Assembly: GCA_023433275.1 (NCBI GenBank)
Contig: JAEZDN010000054.1
Location: forward strand, 1-22,601
Reading direction: 5' to 3'
DNA: 22,601 nucleotides
Origin: Verrucomicrobiota bacterium
GTDB lineage: Bacteria; Verrucomicrobiota; Verrucomicrobiia; Opitutales; Opitutaceae
Below, in pieces: positions 7,772-15,577 of the stretch (within the stretch, counting starts at the first letter, position 1; the number at the start of each line of letters is the position of its first letter). The notes beneath the pieces were generated by a model. That model did not search any database, was not told where the DNA came from, and worked only from the letters and a program-made list of their open reading frames with translations. Made by a program: the position numbers and the translations under genes.

Positions 7772-9049
7772 ATGGAGCCTGTACCCCAATCCAGTTCGTG
7801 GCGCGCGTGGTCGTGGGTGCCGTCGTTGTATTTCTGCCAGGCCGTGCCGTACGTGGCGGTCGTGGCCCTCTCGGTGCCGATGTACAAGCAGCTCGGGATC
7901 TCGAATGCCGACCTGGCCTTCTACACCAGCTGGCTCTACCTGCCCTGGGTCATCAAGCCGCTGTGGTCCCCGCTGGTCGATCGCTTCCGCACCAAGCGTT
8001 TTTGGATCGTGGCGTTGCAATTCTTCGTGGGCGCCGGCCTGGCGGGCATCGCGCTGACGGTGCCCGGCCCGGATTTCTTCCGTTGGACCCTGGCCATATT
8101 CTGGCTGATGGCGTTCGCGTCGGCGACGCATGACATCGCGGCGGATGGTTTCTACCTGCTCGCGTTGCCCCCGCATCAACAGGCGGCCTTTGTCGGTGTC
8201 CGCAGCACGTTTTACCGCCTGGCCAACATCGCCGGCCAGGGCGGGCTCGTGTGGCTGGCCGGCCGGCTCGAGGAGACAACCGGCGACGTCCGCACCGCCT
8301 GGGCCTGGGTGTTCGTGCCCCCCGCGATCGTGTTCGCGCTCGCCGCGGCGTACCATGCCATCTTCCTGCCGAAGCCCGCGGGCGACACCGCGGTGGCGCG
8401 GAACTCGAACCTGGCCGTCGACTGGCTCGGGGCGTTCGCCTCGTTTTTCCGCAAGCCCGGCATCGTCGCGATTCTTTCCTTTCTCTTGCTCTACCGGTTG
8501 GGCGAGGCGCAGCTCGTGAAACTCGTGCAACCGTTCCTGCTCGACTACCGCGGGCTCGGCGGACTGGGCCTTCCCACCTCGCAGGTCGGGCTCATCTACG
8601 GCACCTATGGCATCCTCGCGCTCACCATCGGTGGGATTCTGGGCGGACTCGCGATCGCGCGCTTCGGCCTGAAGCGGATGCTTTGGCCCATGCTGTTCTG
8701 CATGCACGCGCCCAACCTCGCCTACGTGTGGCTCGCCACAGTGCAGCCGGCGGACCCGTTCGTGATCAGCGCCGCGGTGGTGGTGGAGCAGGCCGGCTAC
8801 GGCTTCGGCTTCACCGCGTTCCTGGTGTACATGATGATGGTGGCCGATGGTCCGCACAAGACCGCGCACTACGCCATCTGCACCGGGTTCATGGCGCTCG
8901 GCATGATGCTCCCCGGCATGCTCTCCGGCCAGATCCAGGAACTGCTCGGCTACCGCTGGTTCTTCGTCTGGGTCTGCGTCGCCACGCTCCCCTCGATCCT
9001 CGCCACCGCCCGCATCAAGGTCGACCCGGCCTTCGGGCGGAAGGCCTGA
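7772..9049 (+). CDS. MFS permease, AmpG/PAT-like
   Basis: A 425-residue inner-membrane protein with about twelve hydrophobic helices across its length. The early FYTSWLYLPWVIKPLWSPLVDR segment is the loop 2-3 MFS signature as found in the PAT/AmpG branch, and SATHDIAADGFYLL resembles the AmpG segment beginning SATQDI. AmpG imports anhydromuropeptides during cell-wall recycling, but this branch also includes proteins of unknown substrate, so a solute cannot be assigned. ATG at 7772 is chosen because it gives a short cytoplasmic N-terminus before helix 1; the open frame upstream runs into the palindromic repeat. The gene stands alone, with 242 bases to the next start. Confidence 0.82.
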   Translation: MEPVPQSSSWRAWSWVPSLYFCQAVPYVAVVALSVPMYKQLGISNADLAFYTSWLYLPWVIKPLWSPLVDRFRTKRFWIVALQFFVGAGLAGIALTVPGPDFFRWTLAIFWLMAFASATHDIAADGFYLLALPPHQQAAFVGVRSTFYRLANIAGQGGLVWLAGRLEETTGDVRTAWAWVFVPPAIVFALAAAYHAIFLPKPAGDTAVARNSNLAVDWLGAFASFFRKPGIVAILSFLLLYRLGEAQLVKLVQPFLLDYRGLGGLGLPTSQVGLIYGTYGILALTIGGILGGLAIARFGLKRMLWPMLFCMHAPNLAYVWLATVQPADPFVISAAVVVEQAGYGFGFTAFLVYMMMVADGPHKTAHYAICTGFMALGMMLPGMLSGQIQELLGYRWFFVWVCVATLPSILATARIKVDPAFGRKA

Positions 9050-9291
9050 AGCCCAAGAAGGAAGCGTATCGACACAAAGGGCCGCGGTGCCCGAAGTTGG
9101 TTGTGGGTCGCACTTGGCCTGCGCCCGCCTGAGCCATCCACCAGCGGCATCGTCCGTACCTTTCGCCTCCATGGCGTGTTTCTCGTCCATGCAACGCGCC
9201 CTCCGGGTTTGACCCCGCCTGCCTGTCACCTTTCAGTGTCGCGGGCCCGATGATCAACTGTCGCCGCGTGAGTGCGCCGGAACGCATTGCT

Positions 9292-10353
9292 ATGCCCAAA
9301 CCCTCCGCGGCTTCGTCCTTGTCCATCGGTCACCCTCTCCGCGGCGCCGATTGCGGTCGCACCGCGCTCCGCCGCGTCTTGTGGATCCACGAACGCCTCG
9401 GCAACCGGCAGCATGCCACCGCCATCAGCCTCGCCCGGGAACTCGACACCTCCGACCGCACGATCAAGCGAGACATCGAGTTCATGCGCGATCAGCTCGG
9501 CGCCCCCATCGAATGGGATGGTAGCGCGCATACCTACAGCTACACCCGCCCCTGCGACATTCTCCCGCTCCTCCGGATCGATGCCGGTGAGGCCCTCGCG
9601 CTCGCCCTCGCCGGCCGCACTTTCGCCGCCTGGCACGGCACCCCCCTCGGTCGCTCACTCACCGCCGCCCTGGACAAAATCGCCGGTGTCATTGGCGGGG
9701 CCGTTTCTTTGCCCGTCTCGGAAATCAGCGACCTTGTCTTCCAACCCGATGACCCGGCCGCCGACACCGAGCTCCGTTGGTTCGGCACCATTCTCGAAAC
9801 CATCCGCCGCCAGCGCGTCCTGCAAATCGTGTATCAGAAACCACGCGCCGACACGGTTCCCGAAACGCGTCTCGTTCATCCCCTGCACCTCGCCTGTCTC
9901 GATCATCGCTGGGTTCTCATCGCCCACGACCCCGCCCGCCGCGCGCCCCGTAATTTCCTCCTAGGTCGCATCCGCGAGGCCAAGGCCACGACCGCCACTT
10001 TCACCCAACCCGTCGGTTTCGATTTGAAGACGTACCTCCGCGGCAGCCTCGGCCGCTTCACCGGCGGCGAGGAAACCGAGGTCCGTCTCATTTTTGATCC
10101 CACGCTCGCCCCTTATCTCCGCGAGCGCCCCTGGCACGTCTCCCAGGTCATCGCCGACCGGCCCGACGGCGCCATCGAAGTCACCCTCCGCCTGAATAAC
10201 CTCACCGACATCCGCCGCCACATCCTCGCCTGCGGTCGCCACGTTGAGGTCCTCGCCCCTGCCGAACTGCGCGAAACCATCCACACCGAAGCCATCGCCA
10301 TGGTGAAACGCCATCGTGGGAAAGCCCGAACGACTGAAAGTCTGCAAAGCTGA
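9292..10353 (+). CDS. WYL-domain transcriptional regulator next to CRISPR-Cas
   Basis: A 353-residue DNA-binding regulator. A winged helix-turn-helix of the DeoR/HTH_11 kind spans about residues 22-85 (ATAISLARELDTSDRTIKRD). A WYL domain (about 155-235) contains LVHPLHLACLDHRWVLIAHD, with the WYL core replaced by WVL. A WCX-type C-terminal domain follows (about 255-335) with the typical GRHVEVLAPAELRE ending. WYL domains sense nucleic acid or nucleotide ligands in known cases, and WYL regulators are often found beside cas operons, where some repress cas expression. Its position and orientation directly upstream of the effector genes support that role here, by inference. ATG at 9292 is preferred; an in-frame ATG at 9250 adds 14 residues. 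Confidence 0.85.
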   Translation: MPKPSAASSLSIGHPLRGADCGRTALRRVLWIHERLGNRQHATAISLARELDTSDRTIKRDIEFMRDQLGAPIEWDGSAHTYSYTRPCDILPLLRIDAGEALALALAGRTFAAWHGTPLGRSLTAALDKIAGVIGGAVSLPVSEISDLVFQPDDPAADTELRWFGTILETIRRQRVLQIVYQKPRADTVPETRLVHPLHLACLDHRWVLIAHDPARRAPRNFLLGRIREAKATTATFTQPVGFDLKTYLRGSLGRFTGGEETEVRLIFDPTLAPYLRERPWHVSQVIADRPDGAIEVTLRLNNLTDIRRHILACGRHVEVLAPAELRETIHTEAIAMVKRHRGKARTTESLQS

Positions 10354-10667
10354 ATCTATCCGAACGCCCAACTGCAACCGACGCCCCCCTCCTCCCCCTC
10401 GCTTTCACTTCTGCAGTTTCCAATTGCTCACAACTTTTCCACCGGGACAGCCAATGGCGCACCCCCTTCGGTAATCTCGGTGCATTCACTGCACCCCCGG
10501 CGGTGCCCTTCAATTCCCTCAACCCATGGTCGCCCCGCACGAACTCCGACTACCCGCGCAGAAGCACACGCAACCCTTCCAACCGCCGCAACCGCTGAAC
10601 GCAGCCCAAGATTGATTCCTCCCCAGACCTGAGACCCCAGACGCCAGACCCAATTCAGCCTCCGCGC
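10354..10667. other. Intergenic region upstream of the cas relic
   Basis: A 314-base stretch without a credible gene, with lower GC and pyrimidine-rich tracts. It holds an inverted repeat (10479-10495). A GACGCCAGACC motif occurs here at 10639-10649 and again near 17289-17299, just before the toxin-antitoxin pair. No strong promoter consensus is recognised, but the cas promoter should be in or near this region. Confidence 0.5.
10479..10495. promoter_or_regulatory. Inverted repeat, candidate operator
   Basis: GGTGCA TTCAC TGCACC: two perfect 6-base arms with a 5-base spacer, about 125 bases after the WYL gene and 400 bases before the cas3-csb3 start. A palindrome of this size could be a regulator binding site, but no matching second site was found. 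Confidence 0.25.
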
Positions 10668-10882
10668 ATGCCCCCGACCTTCGACACCTTCTTCCACGCC
10701 GCCACGAGCCTACGCCGTCCCGGAGAGGCTACCGCCCCGCAAGCCCGCGGCCAGACACCCTACCCCTACCAGCGCCGCCTCGCAGGTGCAGATCAACAGG
10801 AGGGCTCGACTCCGTGCGAGCCGTTCCCCTGCCGTTCCCAGCTCATCAACACCCCACGGGCCTCGGCAAAACCGTCGCATAA
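10668..10882 (+). pseudogene. Relic of a cas3 5' end, frameshifted and truncated
   Basis: Beginning at ATG 10668 the frame reads MPPTFDTFFHAATSL, then GQTPYPYQRRLAG and CRSQLINTP. This is the order and wording of a type I-G/I-C Cas3 N-terminus up to the helicase Walker A loop. At 10851-10852 one base seems lost: in the next frame, 10853-10879 reads PTGLGKTVA, a textbook Walker A motif, followed at once by TAA (10880-10882). Nothing cas3-like follows before the intact cas3 gene starts at 10894 with its own, different N-terminus and Walker A. I infer a decayed remnant of an earlier cas3. It could still be transcribed as the leader of the cas mRNA. The frame and motifs are directly visible; the family match is recalled, not searched. 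Confidence 0.7.
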
Positions 10883-10893
10883 CCCAACTTCTC

Positions 10894-13800
10894 ATGAGCT
10901 CGCAGAACTTCCCTAGGACCTTCAGCAACCTGACCGGCGTGCCGCCGTTCCCTTGGCAAACCGCACTCTACGAACGCTTCATCAGCGGCTATTACCCCGA
11001 GTCGGCCTCCCTACCTACCGGTCTTGGCAAAACATCCATTATCGCGATCTGGCTTTGCGCGTTGGCCGCTAAACCCGATACCACACCACGCCGTCTCGTT
11101 TACGCGGTGAACCGTCGGACCGTGGTTGATCAGACCACCGCCGAGGTCGTGCGTCTCTGCGAATCGCTGAAGCAAGAGACCGAACTTTCCGAAATCCGAA
11201 ATACGCTCACATCACTCTGCGCGCTACCGTTGCCCACACCCGACGCGTCACCACTGGCCATCAGCACGCTAAGAGGCCAGTTCGCTGACAACGGTGCATG
11301 GTGTGCCGACCCTGCTCGACCCGCTGTTGTCGTCGGCACCGTAGATATGATCGGCAGCGGGCTCCTTTTTAGTCGCTACACTCGTGGTTTCAAAACCCGC
11401 CCGCTTCATGCCGGGTTGCTCGCTCAAGATGCCCTTATCGTTCACGACGAGGCGCACCTCGAACCATGTTTTCAATCCCTGCTCGAAACCATCGTTGCGA
11501 CGCAGAAAGCCGACGCTGAACTGCGCAAGCTGCACTGCATAGCCCTGACCGCGACCAACCGCGCAGAAACCGAAAACAGCGCCGCGCCATTCACGCTCAC
11601 CGAGGCGGACCGGGAAAACGAAACAGTCCACAAACGCATCAATGCCACCAAACGGCTCTCGCTAGTTCCGCTCGAAGAGCCCGACACGTTGGACGCAAAG
11701 CTAGCCGCCTTGGCGAAATCCAAACCAGCCGGCCGCGCCGTCCTCGTCTTCACTCGCTCCGTTGCAACCGCCCTGAAAGTCGCCGCGGAACTGAACAAGG
11801 GCGAACACAAGCGCATGGTTGCCGCGCTCACCGGAACTATGCGCGGCAAGGAACGAGACGCGCTGGCTGACGAGAATCGCATCTTTCAACGCTTCCTTCC
11901 CGAGAAGGATCGAGCCAAGACCATCGAACCACTCAACGGAACGGTTTTTCTCGTGGCCACCAGCGCCGGCGAAGTCGGCGTCAATCTCTCCGCGGACGAC
12001 ATAGTGTGCGATCTCTCGGCTTACGAAAGCATGGCCCAGCGCTTCGGCCGCGTGAACCGCTTCGGCCTCAGCAACGACAGCGAAATCACCGTTGTTCACG
12101 AAACGAAGTTCGACTCCGCCAAACCCATCGAAGCCGCCCGCGAACGCACGCTGGCACTGCTGCAAAAACTAAACGGATCCGCCAGCCCCGCCGCGCTCGA
12201 TACACTGCCGGCCAACGCTCGCGCCGCCGCGTTTTCACCGCCGCCCACTCGTCGCGAGGCCACGGATATCCAGTTTGATGCTTGGGCGCTCACATCAATT
12301 CGCGAGCCCATCGCCGCCCGTCCGCCTGTCGCGCCCTATCTTCACGGCGAAACCGAGTGGCAACCGCCGGAAACGCACCTCGCTTGGCGCGATGATCGTG
12401 ACTTCACGCATATCGCCGCCGAAGCCATCGAGGGTTTTCTGGAAACCTTCCCCCTGCACCCCCGCGAACTCCTGCGCGACACCAGTGATCGAATCTTCGA
12501 CACGCTGGGCGAGGTCATAGCCGCCCGCCTTCAGACCGGGAATCCACTCCCCGACGCTTGGTTGATCGACGACTTCGGATGCGTGAGTCCGCTCCCGCTT
12601 GCCCCCTTTGCCCTGTCGTCGAAGCCCAAGAAAGACCGCTCCTGGGACGAGGAAGCAGAGCTCAAGCGCGCCAAAGAAATCATCTCTGATGCCACCCTGC
12701 TGCTACCCGGCAGCCTCGGCGGTCTCGACCCGATGGGGATGTTTTCCGCCGCCGCCAAGGTTCCTGCTTACGATTGCTCCGGCATCGTGCGCCGCGAAAA
12801 CGACACTCAGGATAACTCCGCCGACCTCTCGCTTATCATCTCCGATGAAGATGCCGAGCAGCCATGCTACCTTCATTGGTTCGCACCAATATCCGAAACC
12901 ACCCCCAAGCGCAGGAATACCGCCACCGCTCCCGAAACCCTCGATGCGCACACCGACGCGGTCACGGCGAACGCCGCCGCGATTGGCGCGAGACTCTTTC
13001 CCGGCACGCCCCCGGCCAATATGCCAGACCTGCGGCGTTGCCTCGTTGTCGCCGCACGACTGCACGATCTCGGTAAAAATCGCGCCCCGTGGCAACGCAG
13101 CCTCGGCAACCTCGCTTATGACCCCGCCAATCCGGCCACCGTCTTCGCAAAATCGGGAGGCAAGATGCGCCCGCGCAACGTCGCGGAACAGTATCGACAC
13201 GAGTTCGGCTCGCTCATCGATGCGGAGCGCCATTCGGATTTTGATAGCCTGACCGACACCGAGCGCGAAATCGCCCTGCACCTTATCGCCGCACACCACG
13301 GGCGCGCCCGCCCATACTTTTCCGTCGAGGAATCTTTCGACTCTTCCGGCAATAGCACCGCCCCCATTGTCGCCGCCGACACCCCGCGCCGCTTCGCCCG
13401 CCTGCAAAAACGCTTCGGCCGCTGGGGACTCGCTTGGCTGGAGTCACTCCTCCGTGCCGCGGATTACGCCGCCAGCGCCGGCTTGGTCGCTTCATCCGCA
13501 CCTTCTTCCGGTGAGCGAAGCTCGGTTCCAGTTCCCGCCGCACCCGCCCCAAGCACACTACCTCCAGTCCCCACCGCGACACTGGTGGTCAACGCGGCCA
13601 ACCCCGGACACTACTTCGCCTGCTGCGGCCTCTTCGAACTCGCCGCCCGCCCCCGACTCTTCCCCGACGCCGTAGCGTGGTTCGAACGAACCGACACCGG
13701 ATTCCAATTCCATCTATCGAATACCCCGTCGCTCGCCGAATTCCTCGAAAAAGTTACTACCGCTGACATCACCGCCCTTGAGCCGGCCGATGCCACCGCC

Positions 13801-14340
13801 TCGCCGATCCTAATCGGTGCTCCATTCGATCTCCGCGTCGATTGGTGGAAAACAGCCAATGCCGACACCTCCGCTCTCAAGGTCTGGGCGGGCAGAATGG
13901 AAGCCCCTCGCATTGCCCGTGCCATGCAAAAGGCAATCCAGCCTGAAGATGGAGAAGGCATACTCTCCGGCCTGAGGATCGCCTACGAACGGGAAGACCC
14001 GACGAAAAAAGTTGAACCGTTCTACTTCGATGCCAACCGAGGCCCGAACTCAGACGCGCGCGACGTCGGCTTCTCAACCAACGATCTCGGCCTCGAAACG
14101 CTCGCCGCCCCCGCCGTCGAGTTCCTCACACTCGCCGGCCTCCAACGAGCCATCCCCGAGCCCTCCGGCGACCGGCTCTTCGACTATCATCTCTGGCAAA
14201 AGCCCGTCCCTATCGCGCTGCTCGCTGCCGCCATCAATGGACTCACGGACGCATGTCCGCAGCCATCATTCCGCTTCGAAAGCTGGTATCGAACCAGCCA
14301 ACGAAAACACAAGGCGTTCCTTCCCGCCAAACCTCTCTGA
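10894..14340 (+). CDS. cas3-csb3: Cas3 helicase-HD nuclease fused to a Csb3-like domain (type I-G)
   Basis: A 1148-residue protein predicted to unwind and degrade target DNA after Cascade binding. Helicase motifs: PTGLGKT (41-47, K46), DEAH (185-188), LTATNR (motif III type), and QRFGRVNRFG (from Q382; motif VI). The HD nuclease domain follows the helicase, as in type I-G Cas3, with H724-D725 (ARLHDLGKNR) and H801-H802 (AAHHGRARPYF). A proline/serine-rich linker (about 868-892) then leads to a C-terminal domain of about 255 residues starting TLVVNAANPGHYFACCGLFE, which I recognise as the start of Csb3 proteins, usually encoded separately. The length exceeds the roughly 850 residues usual for this Cas3. 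ATG 10894 is chosen because upstream codons belong to the relic. First gene of the effector operon, with csb1 43 bases on. Confidence 0.88.
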   Translation: MSSQNFPRTFSNLTGVPPFPWQTALYERFISGYYPESASLPTGLGKTSIIAIWLCALAAKPDTTPRRLVYAVNRRTVVDQTTAEVVRLCESLKQETELSEIRNTLTSLCALPLPTPDASPLAISTLRGQFADNGAWCADPARPAVVVGTVDMIGSGLLFSRYTRGFKTRPLHAGLLAQDALIVHDEAHLEPCFQSLLETIVATQKADAELRKLHCIALTATNRAETENSAAPFTLTEADRENETVHKRINATKRLSLVPLEEPDTLDAKLAALAKSKPAGRAVLVFTRSVATALKVAAELNKGEHKRMVAALTGTMRGKERDALADENRIFQRFLPEKDRAKTIEPLNGTVFLVATSAGEVGVNLSADDIVCDLSAYESMAQRFGRVNRFGLSNDSEITVVHETKFDSAKPIEAARERTLALLQKLNGSASPAALDTLPANARAAAFSPPPTRREATDIQFDAWALTSIREPIAARPPVAPYLHGETEWQPPETHLAWRDDRDFTHIAAEAIEGFLETFPLHPRELLRDTSDRIFDTLGEVIAARLQTGNPLPDAWLIDDFGCVSPLPLAPFALSSKPKKDRSWDEEAELKRAKEIISDATLLLPGSLGGLDPMGMFSAAAKVPAYDCSGIVRRENDTQDNSADLSLIISDEDAEQPCYLHWFAPISETTPKRRNTATAPETLDAHTDAVTANAAAIGARLFPGTPPANMPDLRRCLVVAARLHDLGKNRAPWQRSLGNLAYDPANPATVFAKSGGKMRPRNVAEQYRHEFGSLIDAERHSDFDSLTDTEREIALHLIAAHHGRARPYFSVEESFDSSGNSTAPIVAADTPRRFARLQKRFGRWGLAWLESLLRAADYAASAGLVASSAPSSGERSSVPVPAAPAPSTLPPVPTATLVVNAANPGHYFACCGLFELAARPRLFPDAVAWFERTDTGFQFHLSNTPSLAEFLEKVTTADITALEPADATASPILIGAPFDLRVDWWKTANADTSALKVWAGRMEAPRIARAMQKAIQPEDGEGILSGLRIAYEREDPTKKVEPFYFDANRGPNSDARDVGFSTNDLGLETLAAPAVEFLTLAGLQRAIPEPSGDRLFDYHLWQKPVPIALLAAAINGLTDACPQPSFRFESWYRTSQRKHKAFLPAKPL

Positions 14341-14383
14341 ACAATTCACCGCACCTCCAACATCAACCCGACAACTACCCATC

Positions 14384-15553
14384 ATGAGTAATACCACCGC
14401 ACTAGCCCAATTCGACCACCTGCTCGCGACCGACGGCCCTGCTGCCCTCGTCGTTCGCGAGCATCTTATCCCCGTGGAAGGCGCCGACGCCGTGCTTTTC
14501 CCGGCAACCTACGCTGACATCGGCTACAACATCGACTACGAGAACCCACGCGAGCGCACCGGCCGCAACGTCTGCCTCATCGACAGTGTCGGCTCTCAAG
14601 CCAACCGCATCGAACCGATGTTTAGATCTACGGGTAAAGATGAGAAAGGCGTTGAGCTGAACCCCTACGCCGCGCTCGTCCCTCAAATCGTCATCAAGGC
14701 CGGAGAAAAAGAAATCAACCTTCTCGATGCCGGACATCGCGCTGGTGACGCCCTCGCTCGCTGCTCTGCTCTTCAGGACGACCTCAAGGCCGCCTTTGCC
14801 GCCGTCCTTAAGGGAAACGCCGTCCCGCTCGCCAAAATCGCGCCCACCTCGCTCGTCTTCGGCGTTTGGGATTCCCGCGACAGCCAAGCCAAGCTCCCGC
14901 GCCTCATCGCCTCCACCATCCGCGCCTACGACGTTCGCAAGCTCACTCGCTCCGCCCAATACTGGGCAGGCGGCAGCAGCTCGCCCAATCCCATCTACGA
15001 CGACGCAGCACTGCTCGGACCCATCACCGATAAGAACGACAAAGAGAGCCGGTCAACCGCCGGTTTCACACACGTTCCGTCCACCGGTGACCATGGCGGC
15101 GTGATCGCCGATGGCGGTATCCGCCGCGACGCCGTTCTCGCCCTCTCTGCGCTGAAACTTCTCCGCGCCGATACACCCGAGAATACCACAAAGCTCCGCC
15201 GCTATATTCTCGGCCTCGCTCTCGTCGCGTTCACCAAACTCCCGCTCGAATACTATCGCCAAGGCACGATTCTCGTCCGCGACCCGGATCCTGAAAAGAA
15301 CCGTGAATTCAAGACCGTGCATGCCGACGGCACCCGCGCCGACGCGGCCATCACCCATGAAGCCGCGCTCGCGTTCGCACAGGTCGCCGCCATCGAATTT
15401 GGTGTGGGCGAAAGCAAGTCCGTGCCCTTCGAAGCCACCAAAGCCAAAGCCGACCTCAAGGGCGGCGATGACAAGAAGGCCAAAAAAGCCGCCAAGGGCA
15501 AAGCTGCATCAACCACCACGGACGCCACCGCGGAATCGGCGGCGAGCGAGTAA
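14384..15553 (+). CDS. csb1: Csb1, Cas7-group backbone protein (type I-G)
   Basis: A 389-residue protein of the Csb1 (GSU0053) family, the Cas7-like subunit that coats the crRNA in type I-G Cascade. Family wording is visible: FDHLLATDGPAALVVREHL at the start, PATYADIGYNIDY, CLIDSVGSQANRIEPMF, then LDAGHRAGDALARCS, PTSLVFGVWDSRDSQAKLPR and a C-terminal LPLEYYRQGTILV. The last 40 or so residues are lysine/alanine-rich (DDKKAKKAAKGKA) and likely disordered, possibly nucleic-acid contacting. ATG 14384 fits the family start. It sits 43 bases after cas3-csb3 and 24 bases before csb2 on the same strand, so one transcript is likely. Confidence 0.93.
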   Translation: MSNTTALAQFDHLLATDGPAALVVREHLIPVEGADAVLFPATYADIGYNIDYENPRERTGRNVCLIDSVGSQANRIEPMFRSTGKDEKGVELNPYAALVPQIVIKAGEKEINLLDAGHRAGDALARCSALQDDLKAAFAAVLKGNAVPLAKIAPTSLVFGVWDSRDSQAKLPRLIASTIRAYDVRKLTRSAQYWAGGSSSPNPIYDDAALLGPITDKNDKESRSTAGFTHVPSTGDHGGVIADGGIRRDAVLALSALKLLRADTPENTTKLRRYILGLALVAFTKLPLEYYRQGTILVRDPDPEKNREFKTVHADGTRADAAITHEAALAFAQVAAIEFGVGESKSVPFEATKAKADLKGGDDKKAKKAAKGKAASTTTDATAESAASE

Positions 15554-15577
15554 GGCCAACTCATCGCACCACCACCC

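Noticed and set aside
7631..9229. 532-codon minus-strand open frame
   Set aside because: Opposite the MFS permease gene; charged, low-complexity translation typical of antisense frames in high-GC DNA.
10786..10893. N-terminal extension of cas3-csb3 to ATG 10786
   Set aside because: The added 36 residues overlap the cas3 relic in another frame and are not Cas3-like; the family-like N-terminus begins at 10894.
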